Assembly: GCA_001566965.1 (NCBI GenBank)
Contig: LSNW01000032.1
Location: 598,056 to 662,055, forward strand
Source: Methylothermaceae bacteria B42
GTDB lineage: Bacteria; Pseudomonadota; Gammaproteobacteria; Methylococcales; Methylothermaceae
Direction of reading: 5' to 3'
DNA length: 64,000 nt
Shown here: positions 38,601 to 47,459 of the stretch, piece after piece
Layout of the letters: each line of letters opens with the position of its first letter
Position numbering within the stretch: the stretch's first letter is position 1
Position numbers and translations under genes: made by a program
Notes under the pieces: model-generated
Seen by the model: the letters and a program-made list of their open reading frames with translations, nothing else
Told to the model about the DNA's origin: nothing
Database searches by the model: none

Positions 38601-41119
38601 ATGACCCCGCCTGTAAAGACCGGACTATTCGAACCGTATTTACCCACGACCATTTCGCGCCGTCTTCGATACAACAACACGGTTTCTACGCCGCCTTGTT
38701 AGTAGAGCCCCGCGGGGCTAAATTCTTGAAATCCGATGGTAGTGATATGGATCAGCCCCAAGATAACGGGTGTAAACCGGGCGAACTAGCAGGTATTTTC
38801 AAATCGTGTGCCGTGGGAACTCAAGCAATGATAATCATCGGCGATGACGGGACCGAGAAAGACGGCGAAAACTATCGTGAATTCGCCTTAGCGGTAGCCG
38901 ATTTTGCCTTGCTCTATGACGGAAATCACCGTTCTCCCCCCTTAGGATTAAAGAATTTTGCATTGTTGCCGGAAGCCAAGCAACGGACCCTGGGCCCCCT
39001 GCACCGGCAGCTCACGCAGGTCCAACGGCGTCATGGTCATCCGGTGGATCCCCCCAAAATGCCGGAAGCGATTTCCAAAGATCACCACAACCCTTATCTG
39101 GTGAACTACAAACACGAACCATTGCCGCTCCGCATTGGTTGCAAGCATTATGGCCCACCCGGGGATGACTCTGTTGATCCGAAGCGTTGCGGCACAAACA
39201 GCATCAAACAACAACGTGAAGGCATCCAGGGCGATATGGCCCATGTATTCAGCTCGTGGGAACACGGGGATCCTGCGACCGAGATCTTTGCCGGGTACGA
39301 AGGTGAAAAGGTGCAATTGCGGGTGATACAAGGCGCCCAGGAAGTGCAGCATGTGATCAATATCCATGGCCAACACTGGCCCAGGGAAATAGGCAATCCT
39401 GATTCACCCTTAGTGGCGGCTCAGGAAATTGGAATCTCCGAGCATTTTGAAATGCAGCTTAAGTTAGGCAATGTGACCCGCCGGGATCCATTTACCGATT
39501 ATCTGTATCACTTCGGTTCCGTGGACGACTTGTGGAACGGCGCCTGGGGGATTATTCGCAGCTTCGAAAGTTTTCTCGAATGCGATGCCTTGGCAGATGC
39601 CCCAGACCGGCAAAAATGCAAGGCCGCCTTGAGCAAAATGGCATGCGACAGCGGCAAGTTAAAAGATTGCTTGAAGCCCTTGCCTGGCGCGCCCCGTGAC
39701 AAAGGTGGGCGTCTTGTCCTGGAAAATTTAGAGGACTTCATGTTTGGCGGTGATGTGACCTGCCCCGTTGATCTAAAGGGCGGACGCAAAGTGACCTTTT
39801 ATATCGATGCCGTGGATGTCGGTCAGTGGTTGGGCCGGGAAGCTCGCTACGACAAGCGATTATATGACCCAGATTCCCTGGCTTTCGTTTTATTGAAAAG
39901 GCATATATCAAGCGGTCCGGAAGCGGTTTTCCCAAATCCTAGGCTAGAAGACCTGGACAAACTCAAGGAACGGCTCAAACAGGCGTACCTGCAACAAGGG
40001 CGTATCGAGCCGTTGGTGCTCCGGGCCAATGCCGGCGATTGCATCAAGGTGGTGCTTTATAACCATCTGGTACCTCAAAAAAACGCGAGCATGGCGGATG
40101 CGCCCGGCGATGCCCTGATGCCCAAAATCGTGCCACTGAATGTGGAAAACAAGGTGGATCAGGGTCCCGGTGGCGACGTTAGACCTTCGTCCTTCGTGTC
40201 GTTGCATCCTCAACTTTTAGAGCATAATACGGCGCTATCCGGTGGCGCTCTGGTGGGTTATCAAATTGGCAAGCAGCTCGCCGGTCCGCCGGCTTCGCCC
40301 GGCAAATCACCGTTCGTGGAATATTTCTGGTATGCCGGTACCGTTACTGTGGAAGGTAACAGGCTGGTGCCCAAACCCACCGAATTGGGGCCGGTCAATC
40401 TGGTGTCTTACGGAGATATCATCAACCATCCCGCCCATGGCCTGATTGGCGCGTTGATTATCGAACCCAAAGGAGCCTCTTATCATGATCCGGCAACTGG
40501 GAAGGTATTGCCCAACGGCGCGGGTATCAGGGCCGAAATCCGTTACCGAGGAGGCCGGCATTTCAAGGAGTTCGTAGTCTTCTATCGGGATGGTCTCAAT
40601 TTATATTACGGGGAGCAAGGAGTCGGGATTCCGGTGCCTGACTGCCGAATCTGCGATGATTCCTACGATCTGGGCGAAAAGGGGATCAACTATAGCAGCG
40701 CGTCTTTTTGGCTGCGTTTGGGGCAAGCGCCCCGGCAAAAGCCTGGCGCTGGCCCGGGGGATCCATGGTTTCTACCCGATTTGAACGGCGCTTACTTCCC
40801 AAGGCATTTCTTTACCGAGGCGTTGAATCAAGCAATCCCGACACCTGAATTCACCGCAAATAGCGGGGATGAGGTGCGTTTCCGGGTATTGCAACCCTCA
40901 GGACGCGCGCGCCAACGGAGTTTTCTGGTCTATGGCCACGATTACCCCGATTTGCTTCCCTACTTTGGTTCCGCTCACGCGCCACTGATTTCTGTCGGCA
41001 AAGCGATTACCGCAACAATCGATTCGGCAAAACCAGGGCATTGGCTGTATCGGGATGGACCGGCGCAAATTTGGGCTGGTGGAGCATGGGGGGTTTTTGA
41101 TGTCAGATCCAGTGAATAA
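35687..41119 (+). CDS. Giant lipoprotein multicopper oxidase, MnxG/MofA-like
   Basis: 1810 residues. The N-terminus is a lipoprotein signal peptide with lipobox LLSAC, so the enzyme should be lipid-anchored at the outer face of the envelope. Copper motifs in the first third: H150 in GLHYDN, H272 and H277 in HLFFSHGA, the cluster H499/H502/H504/H506 in HVFHLHAHQW, and the classic type 1/type 3 site HCHLYPHFAQGM (H552, C553, H554, H558, M563). Further cupredoxin-like repeats follow, with THDHFAP (near 985), NIHGQHWP (1224) and NHPAHGLIGALIIEP (1582). Size and layout match the six-domain oxidases MnxG and MofA linked to manganese(II) oxidation; substrate is inferred, not shown. AGGAG precedes the ATG. 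Confidence 0.85.
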   Translation: MHPFISYPLVFLTLSLLSACPNTDVVKHNFQGRVIFAEVVALDQALTYNRFGSFNPYGMIYALKRDVVDTEHCDPHGKNCRLMNEDTRPGHVRLREGKRPRPLVLRVNEGDRLVVKFYNMLMPRQPDTSSKETTARLPNKQLTSINQLGLHYDNIQGKAMEPVTLPAEEEAFAPEITGEAGNPSLAGPGAKKKYCGWHANLAVDSLAKQNNWPRSRCASITISGVAALTSGDPGKADLETGLQPIAPGETIIYRWQFDKTKDNTRSKRKGVHLFFSHGAPSGGEGDGGSLVHGLFGVVNVEPAGSRWYRSQVTASIWRQVWQQKNGKKILNYETILEDGTPALNMLKPLGKQRYTLVYGDLNAVIKEADGAFDPGDSNPRKLSSYREFTVVFHDELKTFYADEFAELGREFSLAGVKDGFAVNYGASGLGTILLANRKGIGPTKDCVECAYEEFFLESWANGDPALLPDYEDDPSNVHHSYLNDRIIFRNLHAGPKETHVFHLHAHQWLAQDSDTGTYLDSQTIAPQQGFSYEIYYGGSGNRNLTPGDSIFHCHLYPHFAQGMWELWRVHDVLEDGSRRLPDGELKAADGRSGTDPLTGEIPPLDGFPNKLSGTPIPAVIPLPGQAMPPAPTYLKDDIPAEVDGFPGYPFYVAGAAGHRAPQAPLDIHKPAGLGRHVVQCPRDKQGVSLCQRMVSGIPAEKARTLNGNEILQHALLTSDFSMHMERARLLILPNDGTPLEKIAMAFHSQGQIATQTPEGASGQLMVNDGKPKPGAPFADPCRGWIFDSKTFGNRTRRYEVSAIQTDMIVNRAGWHDPQARINVLDEDVDIFEGQSTAKAVPFFFRANSGDCIEFHHTNRTHEFLAVDDFQVKTPTDTIGQHIHLVKFDVMASDGSGNGFNYEDGTFARGAIIERIKATGHLGIDIQGNPVKLSIPREGEFQTTVQRWYADPLLAHTQQCNQLAAEGKPGWRDDPACKDRTIRTVFTHDHFAPSSIQQHGFYAALLVEPRGAKFLKSDGSDMDQPQDNGCKPGELAGIFKSCAVGTQAMIIIGDDGTEKDGENYREFALAVADFALLYDGNHRSPPLGLKNFALLPEAKQRTLGPLHRQLTQVQRRHGHPVDPPKMPEAISKDHHNPYLVNYKHEPLPLRIGCKHYGPPGDDSVDPKRCGTNSIKQQREGIQGDMAHVFSSWEHGDPATEIFAGYEGEKVQLRVIQGAQEVQHVINIHGQHWPREIGNPDSPLVAAQEIGISEHFEMQLKLGNVTRRDPFTDYLYHFGSVDDLWNGAWGIIRSFESFLECDALADAPDRQKCKAALSKMACDSGKLKDCLKPLPGAPRDKGGRLVLENLEDFMFGGDVTCPVDLKGGRKVTFYIDAVDVGQWLGREARYDKRLYDPDSLAFVLLKRHISSGPEAVFPNPRLEDLDKLKERLKQAYLQQGRIEPLVLRANAGDCIKVVLYNHLVPQKNASMADAPGDALMPKIVPLNVENKVDQGPGGDVRPSSFVSLHPQLLEHNTALSGGALVGYQIGKQLAGPPASPGKSPFVEYFWYAGTVTVEGNRLVPKPTELGPVNLVSYGDIINHPAHGLIGALIIEPKGASYHDPATGKVLPNGAGIRAEIRYRGGRHFKEFVVFYRDGLNLYYGEQGVGIPVPDCRICDDSYDLGEKGINYSSASFWLRLGQAPRQKPGAGPGDPWFLPDLNGAYFPRHFFTEALNQAIPTPEFTANSGDEVRFRVLQPSGRARQRSFLVYGHDYPDLLPYFGSAHAPLISVGKAITATIDSAKPGHWLYRDGPAQIWAGGAWGVFDVRSSE

Positions 41120-43010
41120 TCCAGGACCCTGTCCTTTATGGCACAGGGCATGGTATTTGAATCGACATTCTTGGTTGTCGGCGCTAGGCGGGGCCTTAAT
41201 TGGGGCAGGAGTATTGGCCTGGGCCGGTTCGGTTTCTGCCATTGAAAAGCAGGAGGTGCAGATTGAACTGTTGACAGCCAGCAAGAATAAGGAAATTCGT
41301 GCCGGCGAGATGCTAAAGATTGGCTTTAGCATTTTCGATAAAATACGGAGGAAACCGGTTTCCGGCCTGCATCCGGCGGCTTGGATACGACCCAAAACGC
41401 CAGGGCGCAAAAGCTGTGAAAATGCGGTTCGCAATTATCTGGCTCTCGGACCAAATGCCAGCCAGGATATCAGTCTCAATGGCTATACTTTTGTGACGCT
41501 CAATCGCGACAACTCCATCGCGGTTATCGATCCCCGCTTGAATCTGGCTACTTCCAATTTATTGTTTCTAGCTCAGTTGCGGGCCACGCCCGGCGATTGG
41601 CGTATGAGTCCCAATCGGAAAGCTATTTATATCACCTTGCCTGGCAAGAACCGACTGCTGGTATTTAATCCCTTGACAGGGCAAATTGATGCCCGGGTGA
41701 ATGTCATAGTGAACCCCACTACTATGGCGGTTTTTGAAGGGCTATCTTCGGTATGGGTCGGGAGCGGCTCCAATGGTGAAATTCAGGGAGTGGATACACG
41801 CAGTCATCAAATATTCCGGAAAATCAAAGTGGGCCGGGGGAAAATTTACTTCGCACAAGACAACGTCCGCGCCCAGCTTTTCGCCTACGCTTCGGGAAGT
41901 GGTCAGCTGATTGTACTGGATGCGAAACGGCGCAAAGTGGTGCGACGGCTCCAGCTTGAACCCCATCTTGCGGACATGGATTATTCAGCGCTCACGGATA
42001 AAATCTATCTGGCGCATCCTCGTAAAGGTTACGTGCTTTCTCTTTATCCTGTAAACCGTCCACAAGTTGAAAAGCTGATGATTTCCGGGGTCAGCAAAAG
42101 GGTGAATGTTTCCCCGGATGGCCGTTGGTTAATGGCTTCCGATGGCGATCAGGGGCAGATCAGTTTGGTAGAGACAAAAACCGGTAACATGACCCATGTA
42201 CTGCGGTTCAAGCACCCATTCGATCAAATCGTTTTTTCCAAGCGTTACGCCTACATACGCCACACCGACACGGCCAATATCAGTTTGATTTATACTGCTT
42301 CATTAGCACCAGGTGCGGAACCCGGAGTAATCGAAGTGCCAATAGGCACCAAACCACCCAAGGCTGTGGGAAGGTTACCGCCATTGCCGGCAATTGCGCC
42401 TTTGCCGGAAGGCGGTGGCGCCGTGATTGCCAATCCAGCGGACCGTACTCTGTATCTGTATATGGAAAGCGGAATGCAGGCACCCATGAATGCATTTAAG
42501 ACCTGGACGGCCGCACCATTGTCAGTGATGATTCATGATCGAAGTTTGCGGGAAGCCCGCCCGGGTTTCTATGAGACGGTCACCATGATTCCCCAACCAG
42601 GTATCTACGAAGCGGTTTTTTTCCTCCCCAACCCCCCTTTGACACGTTGTTTCACTTTAAAGGTCAAAGGCAATTCATTGCCCCATTCCGTGCGCAAAAA
42701 GAATACCGACCAGCCTACCATAACCATTCTCTCGCCGCCTTTCATTGCCGGACGGCTTGTTCAACTGGAATTTACCATCGCTACTCCCCTACTCCCGCCA
42801 GGCAAAGTCCGGGATATCAGCGTATTGCTTTTCCGCCCCGGCAGTAACTGGCAGTTACGCACTTTTGCCAAATCCACCGGCCCCAGACATTACCATTTCA
42901 GCGTCGTTTTCCCTTCCCCTGGTAATTATAAAATGGCGGTAGAATCTGCACAGCTGGGGTTGTATCTCAGTCAAACCAATTTAAAAACCATAAAAGTGCA
43001 GGATCAGTGA
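41100..43010 (+). CDS. Exported beta-propeller protein coupled to the multicopper oxidase
   Basis: 636 residues. An N-terminal hydrophobic segment (residues about 26-50, ALGGALIGAGVLAWAGSVSA) is a signal peptide or anchor behind a long polar leader. Residues about 110-400 contain repeats of the YVTN/lactonase type (FVTLNRDNSIAVIDPRLNL, AIYITLPGKNRLLVFNPLTG, IYLAHPRKGYVLSLYP). The C-terminal 200 residues hold two immunoglobulin-like beta domains. The start at 41100 (MSDPVNNPG) lies inside the oxidase gene, a 20-base overlap, which implies tight coupling of production. It may dock to or support the oxidase. Confidence 0.8.
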   Translation: MSDPVNNPGPCPLWHRAWYLNRHSWLSALGGALIGAGVLAWAGSVSAIEKQEVQIELLTASKNKEIRAGEMLKIGFSIFDKIRRKPVSGLHPAAWIRPKTPGRKSCENAVRNYLALGPNASQDISLNGYTFVTLNRDNSIAVIDPRLNLATSNLLFLAQLRATPGDWRMSPNRKAIYITLPGKNRLLVFNPLTGQIDARVNVIVNPTTMAVFEGLSSVWVGSGSNGEIQGVDTRSHQIFRKIKVGRGKIYFAQDNVRAQLFAYASGSGQLIVLDAKRRKVVRRLQLEPHLADMDYSALTDKIYLAHPRKGYVLSLYPVNRPQVEKLMISGVSKRVNVSPDGRWLMASDGDQGQISLVETKTGNMTHVLRFKHPFDQIVFSKRYAYIRHTDTANISLIYTASLAPGAEPGVIEVPIGTKPPKAVGRLPPLPAIAPLPEGGGAVIANPADRTLYLYMESGMQAPMNAFKTWTAAPLSVMIHDRSLREARPGFYETVTMIPQPGIYEAVFFLPNPPLTRCFTLKVKGNSLPHSVRKKNTDQPTITILSPPFIAGRLVQLEFTIATPLLPPGKVRDISVLLFRPGSNWQLRTFAKSTGPRHYHFSVVFPSPGNYKMAVESAQLGLYLSQTNLKTIKVQDQ

Positions 43011-43314
43011 GCAAAATCTCCCTGCTCTGGGAAATCGCAAATGCTTTACTCAACTCATCGCTAGGACTATAGTTTTACCTTGACCGTGATAACTAAATTG
43101 CGCACCGCAGCGCAGATATGCAAGCATTGCAGGAGAACTGTGCCAATCTCTATCAATACACTCAACCGCCGCACAGCACTTTGCCTTGTTGACAATAGTC
43201 CAGTATGGTTTAGCTGCTTCTTACTTTAAGAAATACCGAATGATAAATTTCCTTTGTAGTAGAGGAAATTCATTTGTAATATTTCACCGATAGCAAATGT
43301 AAAAAAGTAACATT
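43011..43314. other. 304-base gap before aat
   Basis: No gene is seen. A TTGACA at 43193 lacks a good -10 partner. AAATTTCCT (43245-43253) and AGGAAATT (43263-43270) form a short hairpin about 50 bases before the aat start. I see no repeat-family member here and no terminator for the beta-propeller gene. Confidence 0.5.
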
Positions 43315-44028
43315 ATGCTAACCTTGCTCGATCCTTCAGACTCCCATCAAGATTTCCCCCCCATTGACGAAGCATTGTCCGATCCCAACGGATTATTAGC
43401 TGTGGGTGGAAATTTATCTCCCAACCGTTTATTAAACGCTTACCGTCAAGGGATTTTCCCTTGGTATAACGAGGGAGAACCTATTTTATGGTGGTCTCCA
43501 GACCCGAGATTGGTATTGTTTCCTGAAAAACTTAAAGTCTCCCGCAGTTTACGGAAAATTCTCAAACAAAAGAAATTCAGCGTCACCTTCGATCAAGATT
43601 TTACAGGCGTGATTGAAGCTTGCGCCCGGCCACGCATCGGATATGTTGGAGACGGCACATGGATCACGCCAGAGATGAAATTAGCCTACATTCGGTTGCA
43701 CCAATTGGGCCATGCCCATTCAGTCGAAGCCTGGCAGGCTAATGAACTGGTGGGCGGCCTTTATGGCGTAGCCATTGGCCGGGTTTTTTTTGGCGAATCC
43801 ATGTTCTATCACCGAAGCAACGCCTCCAAAGTCGCTTTCGTCACCCTGGTGGAATCATTGAAACGTTGGGATTATGCCTTGATTGACTGCCAAGTTCATA
43901 CTCAGCATTTAACGGCATTTGGGGCAGAAACGATTCCAAGAAAGAGATTCGTAGAGAAATTGAATATCCTATGCAATGAGCTGCCAAACACCGAAGCTTG
44001 GACACTAAAAAAGCCGATGGAGGGTTAA
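43315..44028 (+). CDS. aat: Leucyl/phenylalanyl-tRNA-protein transferase
   Basis: Adds Leu or Phe to proteins with basic N-termini, marking them for ClpS-ClpAP degradation. The 237 residues show the family's [22 protein letters not shown] start, [60 protein letters not shown] and [15 protein letters not shown]. The stop codon sits in the loop of the terminator that follows. AAAGTAA precedes the ATG, a weak ribosome site. Confidence 0.95.
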   Translation: MLTLLDPSDSHQDFPPIDEALSDPNGLLAVGGNLSPNRLLNAYRQGIFPWYNEGEPILWWSPDPRLVLFPEKLKVSRSLRKILKQKKFSVTFDQDFTGVIEACARPRIGYVGDGTWITPEMKLAYIRLHQLGHAHSVEAWQANELVGGLYGVAIGRVFFGESMFYHRSNASKVAFVTLVESLKRWDYALIDCQVHTQHLTAFGAETIPRKRFVEKLNILCNELPNTEAWTLKKPMEG

Positions 44029-44046
44029 CTTCCTCCATCGGCTTTT
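44009..44046. terminator. Bidirectional terminator between aat and the VWA gene
   Basis: AAAAGCCGATGGAGG pairs with CCTCCATCGGCTTTT, a 15-base stem with a short loop that contains the aat stop codon. T-runs on both strands serve aat and the convergent gene ending at 44065. Confidence 0.9.
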
Positions 44047-44064
44047 AAATGATTGATTGATCAA

Positions 44065-44823
44065 TCAGGATTTCTTTCTTTGAATTCCAAAACCCACAAG
44101 GCCTATAGCGAAAAGAAACATAGTTGCTGGTTCTGGAACGGTGCCACCACCTCCGCCACCAACTTCACGTTTAATCTTCTGTTGGATTGCTTGAGCAAAG
44201 TCGGAAAAGTTATTTGCAGTCAGCAAAAACGCTCCCGTTCCCCCCACAACATTGTTTTGATACCAAGTATCTAAGCTTGGGTCGTCGGTAAGAATCGGCA
44301 GGCCGTTGATGGCATCAATTCCAGCCGCCAAAGCCGCGTCCCGGGCATTGGCTGTATTTGCGCCGCTATTTTGCCGGCCATCACCGGAAACATCAATCAC
44401 CAAGCGAACACCTTCAAATCCATTGTTGTTAAATTTCGGAACAGCGAAATTAATTGCGCTTCCGGGTGCTGTACTACCACCGAATGCCCTAGAGGTGGCT
44501 GCGATGTCGTCGCCAAAATTACTGGCACTTGTGGCATCGGTAATATGGGTCCAATCCACCAATTGGGCTTGTTGTGAACTACCGGACCATTCGATATAGG
44601 TCACGGCAATGCCATTCGTTGGTAAAATGCTGGCCAATGCAGGATCCTTGAAAGCGTTTACATAACCTGTTTTTTGCAAATTATATTCGCTGTTATTCAC
44701 ACTTCCAGACACATCAACAAGTAAAGCCAATTCCAACCCCACAGGCACTGCATTGGCCTGTGATGCAAAAAAATAAGCCAACCCAAGCAATAAACCCTTG
44801 AGTCCCATATATTTTCTGTTCAT
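44065..44823 (-). CDS. Exported VWA-domain protein (DUF1194-like) with PEP-CTERM signal
   Basis: 252 residues. The signal peptide is cut near SQANA-VPVG. A von Willebrand A domain fills residues about 25-215, with the metal-binding DVSGSVNNSEY (DxSxS) near residue 32 and a second DVSGDGRQN segment typical of DUF1194. A glycine run leads to the sorting signal VPEPATMFLFAIGLVGFG with the basic end RKKS. It should be anchored to the cell surface or matrix by exosortase. The start is the ATG at 44823, preceded by GGAGAAG; an earlier in-frame ATG at 44913 would bury the signal peptide. A TGAATCA-TT-TGATTCA repeat lies at 44853-44868. Confidence 0.88.
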   Translation of the reverse strand: MNRKYMGLKGLLLGLAYFFASQANAVPVGLELALLVDVSGSVNNSEYNLQKTGYVNAFKDPALASILPTNGIAVTYIEWSGSSQQAQLVDWTHITDATSASNFGDDIAATSRAFGGSTAPGSAINFAVPKFNNNGFEGVRLVIDVSGDGRQNSGANTANARDAALAAGIDAINGLPILTDDPSLDTWYQNNVVGGTGAFLLTANNFSDFAQAIQQKIKREVGGGGGGTVPEPATMFLFAIGLVGFGIQRKKS

Positions 44824-44852
44824 AATTCTTCTCCCATCCTCAACATTAATAT

Positions 44853-44868
44853 ATGAATCATTTGATTC
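44853..44868. promoter_or_regulatory. Perfect inverted repeat TGAATCA-TT-TGATTCA
   Basis: Lies 30 bases upstream of the VWA PEP-CTERM gene in an AT-rich 200-base divergent gap shared with pfp. Its position fits an operator overlapping the minus-strand promoter. It is unlike the TGTCGC dyads of the other PEP-CTERM gene. Confidence 0.35.
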
Positions 44869-45023
44869 ATTTATCTGATATTCAGGATCCATGCCAATGA
44901 CAGGATTAAGCATTTATTTACCTTTTAAATCAATGTTGTATGCAAATTCTTATATACATACTATTTCCTCACATCAAATTGTGTAAAATTTATTGACACG
45001 CTACATAACGGAATCGACACTAA

Positions 45024-46280
45024 ATGAAAAATGCCTTCTACGCTCAATCTGGCGGCGTGACCGCCGTCATTAATGCCACTGCTTGCGGCGTCATTGAAAC
45101 TGCCCGCCAGTATCCCGATCAAATCGGCAAAGTTTACGCCGGTAGGAATGGCATTGTCGGCGCGCTGCTTGAGGATTTGATAGACACCAGCCAGGATAGC
45201 GACGAGTCGATTGCCGCGTTGCGCCACACCCCTGGCGGGGCGTTTGGTTCTTGCCGTTACAAATTGAAAGGGTTAGAGGAAAACAAAGCCCAGTATGAGC
45301 GGCTGATTGAGGTATTTAGGGCCCATAACATCGGCTATTTCTTCTACAACGGCGGCGGCGATTCCGCCGATACTTGTCACAAGATCTCCCAGCTCTCGGA
45401 AACCGTGGGGTTTCCCATCCAAGCAATTCATATTCCCAAAACCGTGGATAATGACCTGCCCATTACCGACAATTGCCCAGGATTTGGTTCTGCGGCTAAA
45501 TATATTGCCATTTCCACACTGGAAGGCACGTTGGATGTAGCCTCGATGGCGGCTACGTCCACCAAGGTCTTCGTCTTTGAAGTCATGGGCCGTCATGCTG
45601 GATGGATTGCAGCAGCTGGGGGATTGGCATCTACCAAGGATTGCCCTATCCCGGTTGTCATTTTGTTTCCGGAAATTCCCTTCAATCAGGAGGAGTTCCT
45701 TGCCAAGGTAAAATCGGTAGTAGAGAAAGAAGGCCATTGCTCCGTGGTTGTGTCAGAGGGCGTAAAAAATCCTGACGGTAAATTTCTGGCGGATGCGGGT
45801 TATCAAGATGCTTTTGGGCATACTCAGCTTGGTGGCGTCGCGCCGGTGTTGGCTCGCATGATCCACGCTGAACTAGGTTTTCGGTGCCATTGGGCGGTAG
45901 CGGATTATCTGCAACGCTCAGCCCGGCATATCGCAGCGCGAACCGATGCCGAGCAAGCCTACGCCGTGGGAAAAGCTGCGGTGGAAATGGCTTTGGCGGG
46001 CGCCAATGCAGTGATGCCCACCATTGTCCGCACCTCGGACGATCCCTACCAATGGGAGATTGGCCAAGCGCCGCTCGATCACGTGGCCAACGTGGAAAAA
46101 TGGATGCCCAAAGAATTCATCAGCCCAGACGGCTATGGCATTACTGAGGAATGCCGGCGTTATTTGGTGCCCTTGATTGAAGGGGAGGATTACCCCCCTT
46201 ATTCCCGCGGCATGCCTAATTACATCCGGCTGAAAAACCATCCCGTGCCCAAAATACTAAACACCCCCTTTCAACTGTAA
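45024..46280 (+). CDS. pfp: Pyrophosphate-dependent 6-phosphofructokinase
   Basis: Reversibly phosphorylates fructose-6-phosphate using pyrophosphate in place of ATP. The 418-residue protein has YAQSGGVTAVINA at the N-terminus, the donor site FYNGGGDSADT, where Asp in GGGDS replaces the Gly-Asp of ATP enzymes, and the catalytic PKTVDNDLPITD, both marks of the pyrophosphate type. In methanotrophs PPi-PFK also acts on C1-assimilation sugar phosphates, consistent with the organism suggested here. It is transcribed away from the VWA gene. Confidence 0.93.
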   Translation: MKNAFYAQSGGVTAVINATACGVIETARQYPDQIGKVYAGRNGIVGALLEDLIDTSQDSDESIAALRHTPGGAFGSCRYKLKGLEENKAQYERLIEVFRAHNIGYFFYNGGGDSADTCHKISQLSETVGFPIQAIHIPKTVDNDLPITDNCPGFGSAAKYIAISTLEGTLDVASMAATSTKVFVFEVMGRHAGWIAAAGGLASTKDCPIPVVILFPEIPFNQEEFLAKVKSVVEKEGHCSVVVSEGVKNPDGKFLADAGYQDAFGHTQLGGVAPVLARMIHAELGFRCHWAVADYLQRSARHIAARTDAEQAYAVGKAAVEMALAGANAVMPTIVRTSDDPYQWEIGQAPLDHVANVEKWMPKEFISPDGYGITEECRRYLVPLIEGEDYPPYSRGMPNYIRLKNHPVPKILNTPFQL

Positions 46281-46346
46281 AGAAATTTTTACAACTGCAC
46301 TTGGAAGTTAAATCCGCCCCTGCTTTTGATGAAGGGACAAATGGCA

Positions 46347-47459
46347 ATGCCCAATGAGTCCCTTTATCATCAAGGGGATATTTATTTTGATGGGTTGCTT
46401 GAAGATATTGAAGCGGCAACTTCCCGCATAGATCTGGAAACCTATATTTTTCGTATCGATCGCGTGGGCAGGCGTTTTGTCCGCGCCTTGATCCGCGCAG
46501 CAGAGCGTGGCGTTAGGGTGAGATTGATGGTAGACGGGGTGGGACTCCCTTTTACCTCACAAAACCTGCCACAAATGTTTGATGGAAGCGCGGTCCAGAT
46601 TAGAATCTATCACCCCATCCCCTGGTTTTTCTGGCATTGGAAATACACCAGTCAGGACCGGCCTCTGTTAAGGAAACTCATTGATTGGTTGATTAACCTC
46701 AATCACCGCAACCACCGGAAAACATGTGTCATTGACAACAAGATTGCCTGGGTGGGCAGTTTCAATATCTGTGACTGCCACCTGCCAGTGGCGCTGGGAG
46801 GAGAAGGCTGGCGCGATAGTGCCGTAAAACTGTTAGGAGTGGATATCTATCCATTGAGTCGGGCCTTTGAAAAAGCTTGGCACGCCCACCGGCTCATGCC
46901 GCCATTTCCGCCATGGCGGGATTTCCCTTTCCGGCTCAACTATACCCGTTACCGCCGCCGGCGACTGTTAAGGGACTTGATTCGCCGGATTGAGCGCACC
47001 CAGAAACGGCTTTGGATCACCAATGCTTATTTCGTCCCGGATCGCCTGCTCCTAAGAAAATTGGCGCAAGCGGCCCATCGGGGTATTGATGTACGCATTT
47101 TATTGCCCGAACGTTCCGATGTATTCTTCATGCCTTGGACCTCTTCTGTTTTTTACCGGCAATTACTCTTAACTGGCGTCAGAATCTACGAATATCAGCC
47201 GGCAATTCTCCATGCCAAAACCATCATTATTGATGACTGGATGACGGTCGGTTCCAGTAATCTGAATTATCGAAGCCTGCTTCATGATCTGGAAGTAGAT
47301 GTCGTGCTGCAACAAAGCTCAAGCAAGCAAAATCTTGCAAGCCAGTTTTTGGCGGACATACAAAACGCCAGGGAAATTTCCCTGGCGTTTTACCCACCGA
47401 GACCTTGGTGGCAACGGCGGATTGCGATGCTGATTTTAATCCTCGAACGTTGGTTATGA
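46347..47459 (+). CDS. Phospholipase D-family protein, cardiolipin synthase-like
   Basis: 370 residues with two HKD motifs: NHRKTCVIDNKIAWVGSFN near residue 130 (HxKx4D in HRKTCVID) and LHAKTIIIDDWMTVGSSNLN near 292. The spacing and RSLLHDLEV after the second motif fit cardiolipin synthase of the ClsB type, which joins phosphatidylglycerol molecules or phosphatidylethanolamine. No N-terminal membrane helices, as in ClsB. Several in-frame starts are possible (46329, 46341, 46347); the last is preferred because AAGGGA ends nine bases before it. It overlaps the dynamin gene tail to tail by six bases. Confidence 0.85.
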   Translation: MPNESLYHQGDIYFDGLLEDIEAATSRIDLETYIFRIDRVGRRFVRALIRAAERGVRVRLMVDGVGLPFTSQNLPQMFDGSAVQIRIYHPIPWFFWHWKYTSQDRPLLRKLIDWLINLNHRNHRKTCVIDNKIAWVGSFNICDCHLPVALGGEGWRDSAVKLLGVDIYPLSRAFEKAWHAHRLMPPFPPWRDFPFRLNYTRYRRRRLLRDLIRRIERTQKRLWITNAYFVPDRLLLRKLAQAAHRGIDVRILLPERSDVFFMPWTSSVFYRQLLLTGVRIYEYQPAILHAKTIIIDDWMTVGSSNLNYRSLLHDLEVDVVLQQSSSKQNLASQFLADIQNAREISLAFYPPRPWWQRRIAMLILILERWL

